A DNA stretch of 64,000 bases from Gammaproteobacteria bacterium (GCA_016705365.1 JADIYI010000008.1:1488001-1552000); one strand, 5' to 3'. Positions 52,782 to 62,763 are shown, counted from the first letter of the stretch. Notes: generated by a model not told the origin, from the sequence alone. Numbers and translations: made by a program.

Positions 52782-54008
52782 ATGTGGTCGCTGCCGGCTG
52801 TCTGCGGGGTTTTGCTTCTGCTGTCCTCCGGGACGGCAGTGTCGGCGCCCGCCGTGGCGGATTCGTTCCGGCTGAGCGAGCAGTGTCCGCCAAGTTTTGA
52901 AAAGACCGCGGCTGGCGTGTGCGAATTGCGCAATATGTACCAGTTTTACGATTCGTTGCTGGACCAGGGTGTCGGGGGAACAAAAACCGGGTTGCCTGCG
53001 CACCGCGACGGGTTCAGTCCGCAGCAGATCGACCTCGGGCGGCTGCTGTTTTTCGATCCGGTGCTTTCCGTGAACGGCAGCATGTCGTGCGCCAGCTGTC
53101 ACGACCCTGACCGGGGGTTCAGCGACGGGCGTGCCCGCTCCATCGGAGTTCATGGCGAGGATGTGGGGCGTGCGGCGCCGACCTTGTGGAATGTCGCGTT
53201 CCTCAAGCATTTATTCTGGGATGCACGCGCGCAAACGCTCGAGGAGCAAATGCAGGGCCCCCTGTATTCTCCTCACGAGATGGGTAACAACCCGGAGCAG
53301 ATGCTCGCCAGCCTGAACGCCAGTCCGGACTACGTGGAGCTGTTCCGGACGGCATATGCCGGCGCTGCGGATGCGCCCATCACGCTGGATCAGGTCTATC
53401 GCGCGCTCGCTGCCTTCGAGTCCTCGCTGATCTCGCTGAACAGTCGCTATGATCGCTACGCGCTCGGTTATCACCAGGCGCTGAGCCAGCGCGAAATTGA
53501 AGGCATGAACGTATTCCGCTCCTTTGTCGCGCGCTGTGCGGAATGTCATACGCCACCCTTGTTCACCAACCAGCAGATCGCCGTGCTCGGTACGCCCGAG
53601 CCGGAAGGCCGGGCACTGGACGTGGGTGCGGAAAAGACCTTCAATACACCGCGGCTGAAAGGCGGATTCAAGGTCCCGACGTTGCGCAATATCGATGCGA
53701 CAGCACCCTACATGCACTCCGGACGTTTCGCGACGTTGCGCGATACGGTGGCGTTTTACAACGGTGGCCGGGGGCATGCGGTGCCGGCTGGCGTCGAGAT
53801 GCACCTGCACTGGCATATCTGGGAGCCGAATCTGGGCGAACATGAACTCGATCTGCTCGTGGATTTCCTGAAAACGCTCAGTGACGAATCTTTCAAACCC
53901 GCAATTCCGGCGCGCGTTCCCTCGGGGCTCGAACCGGTGATCCATACGACCAGCCAACCCCCGGCAGTGGCAGGGGAAACAAAATCCAATAAGGGAGAAT
54001 CCTCATGA
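52782..54008 (+). CDS. Diheme cytochrome c peroxidase, MauG/CcpA family
   Basis: A 408-residue periplasmic protein with a signal sequence and two heme c motifs: CASCH (about residue 107) and CAECH (about 258). The segment YMHSGRFATLRDTVAFYNGGRGH is characteristic of the MauG/bacterial cytochrome c peroxidase superfamily. These enzymes reduce H2O2 or, like MauG and MbnH, oxidise a partner protein. Which applies is not clear. The start at ATG 52782 is 8 bp after the stop of the diheme cytochrome; the stop overlaps the next gene as ATGA. The N-terminal 60 residues (SFEKTAAGVCELRNMYQFYDS) are an extension seen in a subset of such peroxidases. Confidence 0.92.
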   Translation: MWSLPAVCGVLLLLSSGTAVSAPAVADSFRLSEQCPPSFEKTAAGVCELRNMYQFYDSLLDQGVGGTKTGLPAHRDGFSPQQIDLGRLLFFDPVLSVNGSMSCASCHDPDRGFSDGRARSIGVHGEDVGRAAPTLWNVAFLKHLFWDARAQTLEEQMQGPLYSPHEMGNNPEQMLASLNASPDYVELFRTAYAGAADAPITLDQVYRALAAFESSLISLNSRYDRYALGYHQALSQREIEGMNVFRSFVARCAECHTPPLFTNQQIAVLGTPEPEGRALDVGAEKTFNTPRLKGGFKVPTLRNIDATAPYMHSGRFATLRDTVAFYNGGRGHAVPAGVEMHLHWHIWEPNLGEHELDLLVDFLKTLSDESFKPAIPARVPSGLEPVIHTTSQPPAVAGETKSNKGESS

Positions 54009-55537
54009 ACAAGGGAGTCATCGCCGGTGTGCTGCTTGGTGTTGCCGGATTCGCGGCGGGCATGTATTACGGCGGCGCGGCGGGACCGGCGCCGGTGTAC
54101 ACCTCGAGCAGCAGCGGCAAGAGCTACGAGGGAGGCTTCAGCGCCGGGGGTGAACAGGCCGAGCAGGCCGCGGCGGCGATCAGCAGTGGCAACATAAAAG
54201 CGGTAGCGGGGCCGGCTACCGATGTCGTGATCGTGGTCAAGGACGGCGAGTCGATCCAGGAAGCGGTGAAGCGCGCCGAACCGGGCACCACGATCCGGAT
54301 CATGCCGGGTACCTATCACGAGACCGTTTATATCGACAAGGACGATATCCGCCTGATCGGGGTGATCGAGAAGGGCAAGCGTGCGGTGCTCGATGGCGAG
54401 GGCAAGCTGAACGATGCGGTGCTGTACTCGGGAAACAACTTCGTGGTCGAGAATCTCACGATCACCGGGTACAAGGGCAATGGCATCATGGGCCAGGCGG
54501 GCAACAATTTCGAAATCCGCAACAACCTGATCATCGATACCGGTGTTTACGGGATTTTCCCGCAGCTGGGGCAGAATGGCGTCGTCGAGCACAATGTGGT
54601 CTCGGGTATCGAGGACGCGGCGATCTACGTGGGGATGAGCGATAACGTCCACGTTGCGTATAACGATGTGTTCGACAGTGTGGCGGGTATCGAATTCGAG
54701 AACAGCCGCCACGGCATCGTCGAAGACAATTACGTGCACAACAATACCGGCGGGATACTCACGTTCATCACTCCGGGCCTGCCGATCAAGACCACGTTCG
54801 ACGTGATCATCCGTCACAACTTCATCGTCGGCAACAACCATCCGAACTTCGGTGCGCCGGGCTCGACGGTGTCGGGCATACCGGCCGGTACCGGCATCCT
54901 GGTCATGGCTGCCGACGATGTGGTGATCGAGGGCAATATCATTTCCGACAACAAGACTGCCGGGATCCTGATCACGGACCACGGGCATGCGGCCAATGTG
55001 ACCGTCGATCCGGAGTCGGACCCGAATCCGGATCGGGTAGCGATACTCGACAACGTGATGCTGAACAATGGCTATGACACCATCACCGATGTGAAGGCGC
55101 TGATGCTGACCGAGTTGAAACAGGGCAACCCCGATATCGTGCGCGTGGGACCGAGCGAGGGCAGTTGCATCGTCAACCGCCATCGTTACACCACGGTCGG
55201 CGTGGACGATTTCGCCGAGTGCGGTTTCACCAATACGGCAAGCAAGATCACTTACCTGCTGCCACCGGTGCCGGCGCGCGAGATTGCCCTCGAGGATCGC
55301 GGCAAGATTGCCTACCTGGGAATCTGTTCCGGCTGCCATATCTATACCGGGCGCATGGTCGGGCCGGCAGTGCAGGTCATACAGGCCATGTACATGGATA
55401 ACCCGCAGGGGATTGCGGATTACATCGCCAAGCCGGTCAGGAAGCGCGACGATTATCCCGAGATGCCGCCGCAGGACTACCTCGACGAGCAGACCCGCCT
55501 GGCGGTTGCCGAGTACATGCTGTCGGTCAAGAAGTAG
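54005..55537 (+). CDS. Right-handed parallel beta-helix protein fused to cytochrome c domain
   Basis: A 510-residue protein. An N-terminal hydrophobic anchor (GVIAGVLLGVAGFAAGMYYGG, about residues 4-24) is followed by a parallel beta-helix made of PbH1-like repeats (about 75-400; for example NNFEIRNNLIIDT, NGVVEHNVVSGI, HGIVEDNYVHNN), similar to NosD. The C-terminal domain is a class I monoheme cytochrome c: CSGCH (441-445) and a distal Met in EMPP (Met487). I know of no named family with this order. The ATGA overlap with the peroxidase gene shows coupling. It should be membrane-anchored in the periplasm and could be the substrate, chaperone or redox partner of the peroxidase. Confidence 0.9.
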   Translation: MNKGVIAGVLLGVAGFAAGMYYGGAAGPAPVYTSSSSGKSYEGGFSAGGEQAEQAAAAISSGNIKAVAGPATDVVIVVKDGESIQEAVKRAEPGTTIRIMPGTYHETVYIDKDDIRLIGVIEKGKRAVLDGEGKLNDAVLYSGNNFVVENLTITGYKGNGIMGQAGNNFEIRNNLIIDTGVYGIFPQLGQNGVVEHNVVSGIEDAAIYVGMSDNVHVAYNDVFDSVAGIEFENSRHGIVEDNYVHNNTGGILTFITPGLPIKTTFDVIIRHNFIVGNNHPNFGAPGSTVSGIPAGTGILVMAADDVVIEGNIISDNKTAGILITDHGHAANVTVDPESDPNPDRVAILDNVMLNNGYDTITDVKALMLTELKQGNPDIVRVGPSEGSCIVNRHRYTTVGVDDFAECGFTNTASKITYLLPPVPAREIALEDRGKIAYLGICSGCHIYTGRMVGPAVQVIQAMYMDNPQGIADYIAKPVRKRDDYPEMPPQDYLDEQTRLAVAEYMLSVKK

Positions 55538-55552
55538 GGCGGCGACGCTCGC

Positions 55553-56224
55553 TCAGGTGTTTTCGCGTGCGGGTGGCCGCGGCTGCCCGTAGTTTTTGAA
55601 CCGTGCGAGCACCTCGCTCATTTCTTCCTGCCCGAGCACGACCGGCCCGCCAATGAGCAGGGTGGCCAGGTACTGGGCTGCGAGTTCCTCGATTTCCCTG
55701 GCGAGTGCCAGGGCATTCTCCAGTGTCGAGCCGATTGCGATCTGGCCGTGGTTTGCCAGCAGGCAGGCGCGGCGCTGGTGCAGGGCATCGACGGCGTGCG
55801 CGGCAAGCCCCGCCGAGCCGAACAGCGCATAAGGCGCGCAGCGAATCGAATCCCCTCCGGCGATTGCAACCATGTAGTGGAAGGCGGGAATATCCCGCGC
55901 GCAGCAGGCCAGCGCGGTCGCGTGGCGGGAGTGGCAATGCACGATCGCGCCCGCCTCGGGTCGCGCGACATAGATTGCCGCGTGCATGCGCCATTCGCTG
56001 GACGGCGCAACGTCGCCCGTGATTACCTCGCCCTCGAGCGTCATGCCCACGATCTGCCGCTCGTTCATGGCGGCGGGCGATATGCCGCTCGGCGTGATCA
56101 GCATGCCGAGCGGCGCTCTTGCCGAGGCATTGCCGGAGTTGCCCGGCGACAGCCCGGAACCTGCCAGGCTGCGCATGCAGGCAACCAGTTCCAGGGCGCA
56201 ATTGCGGCATTCCTGCGTGTTCAT
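55553..56224 (-). CDS. Class II aldolase/adducin-family protein
   Basis: A 223-residue class II aldolase fold. The zinc-binding pair is in HCHSRHATALACC (His, His), and the rest resembles L-fuculose-phosphate aldolase: SGNASAR (substrate-phosphate region), ITPSGISPAAM, GEVITGDVAPSSEWRMHAAIY (catalytic Glu) and a third His in LLANHGQIAIG. It cleaves or forms a ketose or ketoacid-type phosphate; a decarboxylase is possible. It is convergent with the beta-helix gene (15 bp between stops) and divergent from the second TonB receptor. Confidence 0.9.
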   Translation of the reverse strand: MNTQECRNCALELVACMRSLAGSGLSPGNSGNASARAPLGMLITPSGISPAAMNERQIVGMTLEGEVITGDVAPSSEWRMHAAIYVARPEAGAIVHCHSRHATALACCARDIPAFHYMVAIAGGDSIRCAPYALFGSAGLAAHAVDALHQRRACLLANHGQIAIGSTLENALALAREIEELAAQYLATLLIGGPVVLGQEEMSEVLARFKNYGQPRPPARENT

Positions 56225-56354
56225 AATGTTGCCTGCTGACCGTTGCCAAGGGCGATGCTACCATCCTCAAGGCGGGGGAGAGGATCCTTCCTGTGCAGCG
56301 CAGGGAAGATCCGGGAAGCAGCAACAAATAGCAGCAAGAACGAAAGGGGATAAC

Positions 56355-58784
56355 ATGAAGGCCGAACAGCGTCGGATGGTCCGGGCAGTGCGTGTTGTTT
56401 GTGCCATTGTGGTGGCGGGTATCCATGCCCCCGCATTGCTGGCACAGGAAAAATCCTCCCGGCTGGAACTCGAAGAGATCGTCGTGACTGCGCAGAAACG
56501 CGAGCAGGCGTCGCTCGATGTGCCGGTCGCGATCGGCACCTTCAGCGCCAAGGACATGGCCAATACCGGGGCCATGACGCTGCAGGAAATCGGCGATTAC
56601 ATCCCGGGTTTCGATGCCGGCGGCGAGACGTTCACCCAGCAAAGCTATTCGCTGCGCGGTATATCCAGCCCCAATATCAGTACCGGCGGCGACCCCTCGG
56701 CGGCGACGTTCTATGACGAGGTGTATCTGCCGCGGGCGGCGACCACGGTGGCGTTTGCCGATATGGAGCGCGTCGAGGTGCTGATGGGGCCGCAGGGAAC
56801 GCTGTTCGGACGCAATGCCGCGGTGGGCGTGATCAGCCTGGTGCCGCGTGCGCCGGCCGATGAGTTCGAGGCCTTCGTGAATACCCGTTTCGGCAACTAC
56901 AACCTGGTTCGTGTCGAGGGCATGGTGAATGTCCCGGTAACGGATACGTTTTTCGTGCGCGCCAACGCGATCAGCAACGAGCGCGACGGAATATCCAACA
57001 ATATCGGCCCCTCATCGGTGCAGGCTGCCGATCGGGACAACCAGTCCGCGCGCATTGCCGCCGCCTGGGATGTCACTGAAGACACCCGCCTGCAGCTGGC
57101 ATACGACTGGGACAAGTTCGATCAGTCGCCCTCCATGGCGATCGGCGTCAGCCCCTATGCCTACAGCAGCGACCCGTTCGCCGGGCGTTACGAGAACGAT
57201 GTGCGGCACGGCGAAGAAACGCGCGATATGTATGGCGTGACCGGCAAGGTTTTCCATGACTTCAACGATCAATGGTCAGGAAAACTGATCGCCAGCTACC
57301 GGGATTACGACACTACCAACCGCGAGGATGAAGACGGCACCGCGGATGCGACCCGCTATCTGGATACCAATAACGTCGAGGATTCAGACATTTTCTATTC
57401 GGAACTCCAGATCAATTTTGCCAACGAGCGTTTCGATGCGGTGTTCGGCGCCAACTACAGCTCGGAGAATACCTACCAGAGTACTTACGCGGATGCGCTC
57501 GGCGACTCCATCACGCGGCTGGTGACAAATCAGCTGAACAGCGATTTCGGGCTGAGCTATGACCATTTGTGGAACCCGGATGATTTTTCCTCGGCCCTCG
57601 CGTTGCTGGGGCAGAATGTGAGTCCCGCGGAGGTCACGGCAAGCGGTGATCAATGGTACGACTGGCTGTCGGGCACGCTCGGCCAGCCGATGATCTTCGG
57701 CCCGTCCTTTGCTGGCGTGGAGTGGACCGAAGCGATCCAGAACAAGGGCGATTTCACCAATTGGGGGATTTACGGCGACGTGCAGTACCACGTCAACGAG
57801 CGGCTCGACCTGATCGCGGGCCTGCGTTACAGCGAGGACGAAAAGGAATTCAGCTGGCTGTTCCCGCCCACGAGTTTTGCAGCATTGCGCCCGGGCGTGT
57901 CAAACCAGATCTTCACTCTCGATCCGGAGTACGCCTCCGCCTATACCACGCCGCTGAAGGCGAGCGACAGCTGGAGCCAGACCACTGGCCGCGCGGTCGC
58001 GCAGTACCAGCTGACCGAGGACCTGATGACCTACCTCAGTTACTCCACCGGTTACAAGTCTGGCGGTTTCGATTCGCTGACGATAAGCACCGCGGATGCG
58101 CCGATCGATCCGGAGGAATCGCAAATGGTGGAGCTCGGGTTGAAGGGCGATCTGATCGACGGCAGGCTGCGTATGCAACTCGCGATCTTCCGGCTCGAGG
58201 TGGACGGGCGCCAGACCACGGTCGAATCCCGCCAGCCGGGCGAGGCCAATTCCTTTCCGACCGTGCTCAATATCGACAACGAGATCGATGGTGTCGAGCT
58301 GACGCTTGACTGGCTGGTCTCGGATACGCTTCGGCTTGGTGGCCTGACCAGCTGGCGTGACGAGTCAGCGACCTCCGGTCAGTACTACAACTCGAATGCC
58401 GAACTGGTGTCGCAGGATTCGTCCGGAACCACCAACACCAGCTATACGCTGAAGCTGGACTGGACGCCGGAAGTTCCGGTGGGCGAGCTGCTGGTGCACG
58501 TCGACTACGTTTACGAGGAAAACGGTGTCGATACCGGTTCGCCGGATTTTCTCGATGAATTCCATGCCATCCCCAACTACCTCGACGATACCGAGAATCT
58601 CAACGCGCGGGTCGCGTGGACCAGCGACGACGGGCATTACGAGCTGGCATTGTGGGGCAGGAACCTGCTCGACCAGGAGCTGATAGACGGGGTGCGCACG
58701 ATCTCGCGCTCGGCATTCGGCACCACCTTTGTCGGCATCGAGGATCCGCTGACCTGGGGTGTGGAAGGCCGCTATAACTGGTAA
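56355..58784 (+). CDS. TonB-dependent outer-membrane receptor
   Basis: An 809-residue TonB receptor. A signal peptide (VVCAIVVAGIHAPALLAQ), TonB box (LEEIVVTAQKRE near residue 35), plug (VEVLMGPQGTLFGRNAAVGVISL) and a long barrel ending VEGRYNW. Its architecture is like the receptor at 26425, although the plug lacks the TTGG variant there. The ATG at 56355 follows GGGGATAAC. The partner aldolase gene is divergent. The ligand is unknown; in such proteobacteria these receptors often import vitamins, sterols or aromatic substrates. Confidence 0.94.
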   Translation: MKAEQRRMVRAVRVVCAIVVAGIHAPALLAQEKSSRLELEEIVVTAQKREQASLDVPVAIGTFSAKDMANTGAMTLQEIGDYIPGFDAGGETFTQQSYSLRGISSPNISTGGDPSAATFYDEVYLPRAATTVAFADMERVEVLMGPQGTLFGRNAAVGVISLVPRAPADEFEAFVNTRFGNYNLVRVEGMVNVPVTDTFFVRANAISNERDGISNNIGPSSVQAADRDNQSARIAAAWDVTEDTRLQLAYDWDKFDQSPSMAIGVSPYAYSSDPFAGRYENDVRHGEETRDMYGVTGKVFHDFNDQWSGKLIASYRDYDTTNREDEDGTADATRYLDTNNVEDSDIFYSELQINFANERFDAVFGANYSSENTYQSTYADALGDSITRLVTNQLNSDFGLSYDHLWNPDDFSSALALLGQNVSPAEVTASGDQWYDWLSGTLGQPMIFGPSFAGVEWTEAIQNKGDFTNWGIYGDVQYHVNERLDLIAGLRYSEDEKEFSWLFPPTSFAALRPGVSNQIFTLDPEYASAYTTPLKASDSWSQTTGRAVAQYQLTEDLMTYLSYSTGYKSGGFDSLTISTADAPIDPEESQMVELGLKGDLIDGRLRMQLAIFRLEVDGRQTTVESRQPGEANSFPTVLNIDNEIDGVELTLDWLVSDTLRLGGLTSWRDESATSGQYYNSNAELVSQDSSGTTNTSYTLKLDWTPEVPVGELLVHVDYVYEENGVDTGSPDFLDEFHAIPNYLDDTENLNARVAWTSDDGHYELALWGRNLLDQELIDGVRTISRSAFGTTFVGIEDPLTWGVEGRYNW

Positions 58785-58806
58785 GCCGGCAGGCAGGCGC
58801 GCAATC

Positions 58807-60585
58807 ATGCAACCGGTGGCGGTCCCATCGCCGGCCGCGCGCCGCATCGCGCGGACCATACTGAACGGCTTCGAAGCCTACTTCGCCGAGTACCAGAACA
58901 TTACCCTCGGCGCCAAGCGGCGCTTCGAGACCGCGAACTGGCAGGGGGTGCACGGGGCCAGCATCGAGCGTATCGAATGCTACAAGAGCAAGGTCAACCA
59001 CATGGCCCGTCAGGTGCGCGAGGTGACCAGCCAGGACCTGCGCAATCTCGAACTGTGGCACGAGTCCAGGGCCGCCTACGCGCAACTCGTCAGCAATCAT
59101 GCGAACTACGAGATTGCCGAAACCTTTTTCAATTCCATCTACTGCACGGTGCATCTGCACGCGCATATCCACGACCGCTTCATCTTCGTGCTGCCTTCGC
59201 GCCCGCTCGAGAACAAGCCGCTTCCGGAATACAGCATCTACGTCCGTTACGAGCTCGGGCAAGGCCTGGTGGATCTGGTCGGGCGCATCCTCGATGACTT
59301 CGCATTCTCCGTGCCCTGGGAAAACAGGCGACGCGACATCAGCCATATCGTGACCGCGTTGCAGGAGCACCTGCTGCCGACGCTCGACTGTCCTCTGCGC
59401 GAGCTGCGGATCGAGATGCTGGAATCGGTTTTCTACCGCAACAAGGCCGCCTATCTCGTCGGGCGCGTGCACTGCGACGGCAAGCAGTTTCCGGTCATTC
59501 TTCCCTGCCTGAACAACGAGAACGGTGCCGTCTATGTCGATACCGTGATTTTCGACCAGGATGGCGCCAGCATCATCTTCAGTTTCACGCGTTCGTATTT
59601 CATGGCGGATGCGCCGATTCCGTCGCGGCTGGTGCGCTTCCTGCATTCGCTGATGCCGCAGAAAAGCATTGCCGAACTCTACAATTCCATTGGCTTCAAC
59701 AAGCACGGCAAAACCGAGTTCTACCGCGATATCATCCGGCACATGAAAGCGAGCGACGATCTGTACGTGATCGCGCCCGGCATCAGGGGCATGGTGATGA
59801 CGGTGTTCACACTGCCGTCTTTCAGCGTGGTGTTCAAGGTCATCAAGGATCGCTTCGATCCACCGAAACAAGTGACCGAGGAGATCGTCAGGGAGAAATA
59901 CCGGTTTGTGTCGCGGGCGGACCGCGCCGGACGCATGGCGGATACCCAGGAGTATTCGAATTTCATTTTTTACCGCAACCGCTTCAGCGAGGAACTGATC
60001 GCGGAACTGCAGCGCGTCGCACCGTCCAAGCTGTGGATGGACGACAAGTGGATCATCATCCGGCATGTTTATGTCGAGAGACGCATGGAGCCGCTCAACC
60101 TGTATCTTGCCCATGCCGGCGAGGAAGAGATCTTCGATGCCATGGACGAGTACGGCAATTCAATAAAGCAGATGGCGGCCGCCAATATCTTTCCGGGCGA
60201 CATGTTGCTCAAGAACTTCGGAGTAACGCGTCACGGCCGGGTCGTGTTCTACGATTATGACGAGGTCTGTCCGCTCACGGACTGCAATTTCCGCCGTATT
60301 CCGCCGCCGCGCAACGATGAGGAGGAAATGTCGGGAACGCCGTGGTATTCGGTAGCCGAGAACGATGTGTTTCCGGAGGAGTTCCGCCTGTTTTTTTCCG
60401 GGAACCCGCAGGCGCGCGCCGCCTTCGAGGCACAGCATGCCGATCTCTACGATTATCGCTACTGGCAGCGCCTGCAGGATGCCATCCGCAGCGGGCACAT
60501 ATTCGACACCTATCCCTACCGCCGGCGCTTTCGCTTCCCGCGCGAGGAAAAACCGGGAGAGAGCCAGTTCTCGTTCGACGGCTGA
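58807..60585 (+). CDS. aceK: Isocitrate dehydrogenase kinase/phosphatase
   Basis: A 592-residue AceK. The N-terminal helical regulatory domain (ILNGFEAYFAEYQNITLGAKRRFETANW) and the C-terminal kinase-like domain with APGIRGMVMTVFTLPSFSVVFKVIKD (ATP-binding loop and Lys) and the DYDEVCPLTDCNFR region are clear. It phosphorylates isocitrate dehydrogenase to divert carbon to the glyoxylate shunt. In E. coli it is in the aceBAK operon. Here it is beside a convergent malate synthase G gene 6 bp away, without aceA in view. Confidence 0.96.
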   Translation: MQPVAVPSPAARRIARTILNGFEAYFAEYQNITLGAKRRFETANWQGVHGASIERIECYKSKVNHMARQVREVTSQDLRNLELWHESRAAYAQLVSNHANYEIAETFFNSIYCTVHLHAHIHDRFIFVLPSRPLENKPLPEYSIYVRYELGQGLVDLVGRILDDFAFSVPWENRRRDISHIVTALQEHLLPTLDCPLRELRIEMLESVFYRNKAAYLVGRVHCDGKQFPVILPCLNNENGAVYVDTVIFDQDGASIIFSFTRSYFMADAPIPSRLVRFLHSLMPQKSIAELYNSIGFNKHGKTEFYRDIIRHMKASDDLYVIAPGIRGMVMTVFTLPSFSVVFKVIKDRFDPPKQVTEEIVREKYRFVSRADRAGRMADTQEYSNFIFYRNRFSEELIAELQRVAPSKLWMDDKWIIIRHVYVERRMEPLNLYLAHAGEEEIFDAMDEYGNSIKQMAAANIFPGDMLLKNFGVTRHGRVVFYDYDEVCPLTDCNFRRIPPPRNDEEEMSGTPWYSVAENDVFPEEFRLFFSGNPQARAAFEAQHADLYDYRYWQRLQDAIRSGHIFDTYPYRRRFRFPREEKPGESQFSFDG

Positions 60586-60591
60586 ACGGCT

Positions 60592-62763
60592 TTATTGACG
60601 CTTGGCAGCCCTGCGATGGGCGTGCAGCAGGGGTTCGGTGTATCCATTGGGCTGCTCGCGACCCTTGAATACCAGGTCACTGGCGGCCTGGAATGCGATG
60701 CTCGAGGCGAAGTCCGGAGCCATGTTCCGGTAGAGCGGATCGCCGGCATTCTGCGCATCGACCACTGCCGCCATGCGGCGCAGCGTTGCGGTGACCTGCT
60801 CCGCCGTGCAAATGCCGTGGTGCAGCCAGTTGGCGATGTGCTGGCTCGATATCCTGAGCGTTGCCCGATCTTCCATCAGCCCCACGTTGTTGATATCGGG
60901 TACTTTCGAGCAGCCGATGCCTTGCTCGATCCAGCGCACCACGTAGCCGAGAATTCCCTGCGCATTGTTGTCGAGTTCCTGCTGGATCGCGTGTGCATCG
61001 AGTGTGGCCGGATCCTTCAGCAGCGGAATTTCGAGGATGGCCTCGCGCCGGGCATGGGCCCGTTTTGCGAGTTGTCGCTGGCGCTCTAGCACGTTCACCT
61101 GGTGGTAATGCAGGACGTGCAGCGTCGCGGCCGTTGGTGACGGCACCCAGGCGCAATTGGCGCCGGCCATCGGATGCGCGATCTTTGTTTGCAGCATCTG
61201 GGCCATTTCGTCGGGTTTTGCCCACATTCCCTTGCCGATCTGGGCGCGCCCGCTGAAGCCGGCTGCGAGACCGTTGTCGACATTCCAGTCCTCGTAGCTC
61301 TGGATCCATTGCTCGTTTTTCATCGCCTCCTTGCGCACCACCGCTCCGGCTTCCATGCTGGTGTGGATCTCGTCGCCGGTGCGGTCGAGAAAGCCGGTGT
61401 TGATGAATATCACGCGTTCGCGTGCCGCACGAATGCACTCCTTGAGGTTCAGCGTGGTGCGCCGTTCCTCGTCCATGATGCCAATCTTGATGGTGTTGTG
61501 CGCCAGTCCGAGTGCACTTTCCATGGCGCTGAACAGATCGCAGGTGAACGCGACTTCGTCCGGTCCGTGCATTTTCGGTTTCACGATGTAGACGCTGCCG
61601 GCGCGCGAGTTGCGTGGCCCCGCGCTGCGCTGCAGATCGTGCATCGCCGCAAGCACGGTCACCATGCCGTCGATGATGCCCTCGGGGACCTCGGCGCCGT
61701 GGGGATCGAGAATCGCGTCGCTGCACATCAGGTGCCCGACATTGCGCACCAGCATCAGGCTGCGACCAGGCAGCGAAAATGCCCTGCCGTGCGGATCGCG
61801 ATACTCGCGATCGGGATTCAACGTCCGGTTCATGCTGCGACCACCCTTGTCGAAGGTCTCGACCAGGTCGCCTTTCATCAGTCCCAGCCAGTGGCGGTAC
61901 ACGATCACCTTGTCCTCGGCATCCACGGCGGCAACCGAGTCTTCGCAATCCTGGATGGTGGTCATGGCCGATTCGAGTATCACGTCCTTGATGCCCGCGG
62001 CATCATCGCGTCCGATGAGATGATCGCGGTCGATCTGTATTTCCGCGTGCAACCCGTTGTTGCGCAGCACGATTGCACTGGGCGCTTCGGCCGCGCCCCG
62101 GTAGCCGGCAAACTGTGCCGGCTGTTTCAGGCCGGTCTCGCCGGCGTTCCTGCGAGCCACGACCAACGCGCCGTTGCGCACCGAAAACGATGCCGCGTCG
62201 ACGAACGATCCCTCGGCAAGCGGGGCACAGCCATCGAGAAAATTTCGCGCGAAGGCAATCACGCGCGCGCCTCGAACCGGATTGTAGGCGCCGGCGCGCG
62301 CGGCGCCATCGGTTTCGGGAATCGCGTCAGTGCCGTAGAGTGCATCATAGAGACTGCCCCAGCGCGCATTGGCCGCATTCAGCGCATAGCGTGCGTTCAT
62401 TACCGGAACAACGAGTTGCGGTCCGGCGATGGAAGCGATCTCCGCATCGACGTTCATGGTCGCGATAACGAAATCCTCGCCTTCCGGCAGCAGGTACCCG
62501 ATGCGTTCGAGAAATTCGCGGTACCGGTTCGGGTCGAAAGCCGCTCCGCGGTTTTCCCGATGCCACGCATCGATATGACCTTGCAACTCGTCACGACGCC
62601 GCAGCAATGCGCGGTTGCGCGGGCTGAACTCGGCGATTATCGCGGCAAGTCCGCGCCAGAATCGATCGGCTTCCAGTCCGGTGCCCGGGATGATTTCATC
62701 TTCGACCAGTTGGTGCAGAACCCGGGCGACCTGCAACCCGTGTGCGTGAATGCGATCTGACAT
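60592..62763 (-). CDS. glcB: Malate synthase G
   Basis: A 723-residue malate synthase G, the same length as the E. coli enzyme. It condenses acetyl-CoA with glyoxylate to malate. Conserved regions include the NTIKIGIMDEERRTTLNL strand, catalytic Arg-Asp-Glu in VYRHWLGLMKGDLVE and the C-terminal SSQHIANWLHHGIC. It converges with aceK, 6 bp away. The pair supports growth on two-carbon units from fatty acid or sterol breakdown. The upstream gene on the minus strand is a LysR regulator. Confidence 0.97.
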   Translation of the reverse strand: MSDRIHAHGLQVARVLHQLVEDEIIPGTGLEADRFWRGLAAIIAEFSPRNRALLRRRDELQGHIDAWHRENRGAAFDPNRYREFLERIGYLLPEGEDFVIATMNVDAEIASIAGPQLVVPVMNARYALNAANARWGSLYDALYGTDAIPETDGAARAGAYNPVRGARVIAFARNFLDGCAPLAEGSFVDAASFSVRNGALVVARRNAGETGLKQPAQFAGYRGAAEAPSAIVLRNNGLHAEIQIDRDHLIGRDDAAGIKDVILESAMTTIQDCEDSVAAVDAEDKVIVYRHWLGLMKGDLVETFDKGGRSMNRTLNPDREYRDPHGRAFSLPGRSLMLVRNVGHLMCSDAILDPHGAEVPEGIIDGMVTVLAAMHDLQRSAGPRNSRAGSVYIVKPKMHGPDEVAFTCDLFSAMESALGLAHNTIKIGIMDEERRTTLNLKECIRAARERVIFINTGFLDRTGDEIHTSMEAGAVVRKEAMKNEQWIQSYEDWNVDNGLAAGFSGRAQIGKGMWAKPDEMAQMLQTKIAHPMAGANCAWVPSPTAATLHVLHYHQVNVLERQRQLAKRAHARREAILEIPLLKDPATLDAHAIQQELDNNAQGILGYVVRWIEQGIGCSKVPDINNVGLMEDRATLRISSQHIANWLHHGICTAEQVTATLRRMAAVVDAQNAGDPLYRNMAPDFASSIAFQAASDLVFKGREQPNGYTEPLLHAHRRAAKRQ

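Noticed and set aside
53756..55339. Open frame of 527 codons antisense to the beta-helix gene
   Set aside because: It has Asp/His/Val repeats that mirror the repeat pattern of the beta-helix on the other strand; no separate domain.
58600..60114. Open frame of 504 codons antisense to aceK
   Set aside because: AceK is a certain gene on the other strand and the antisense product has no motif.
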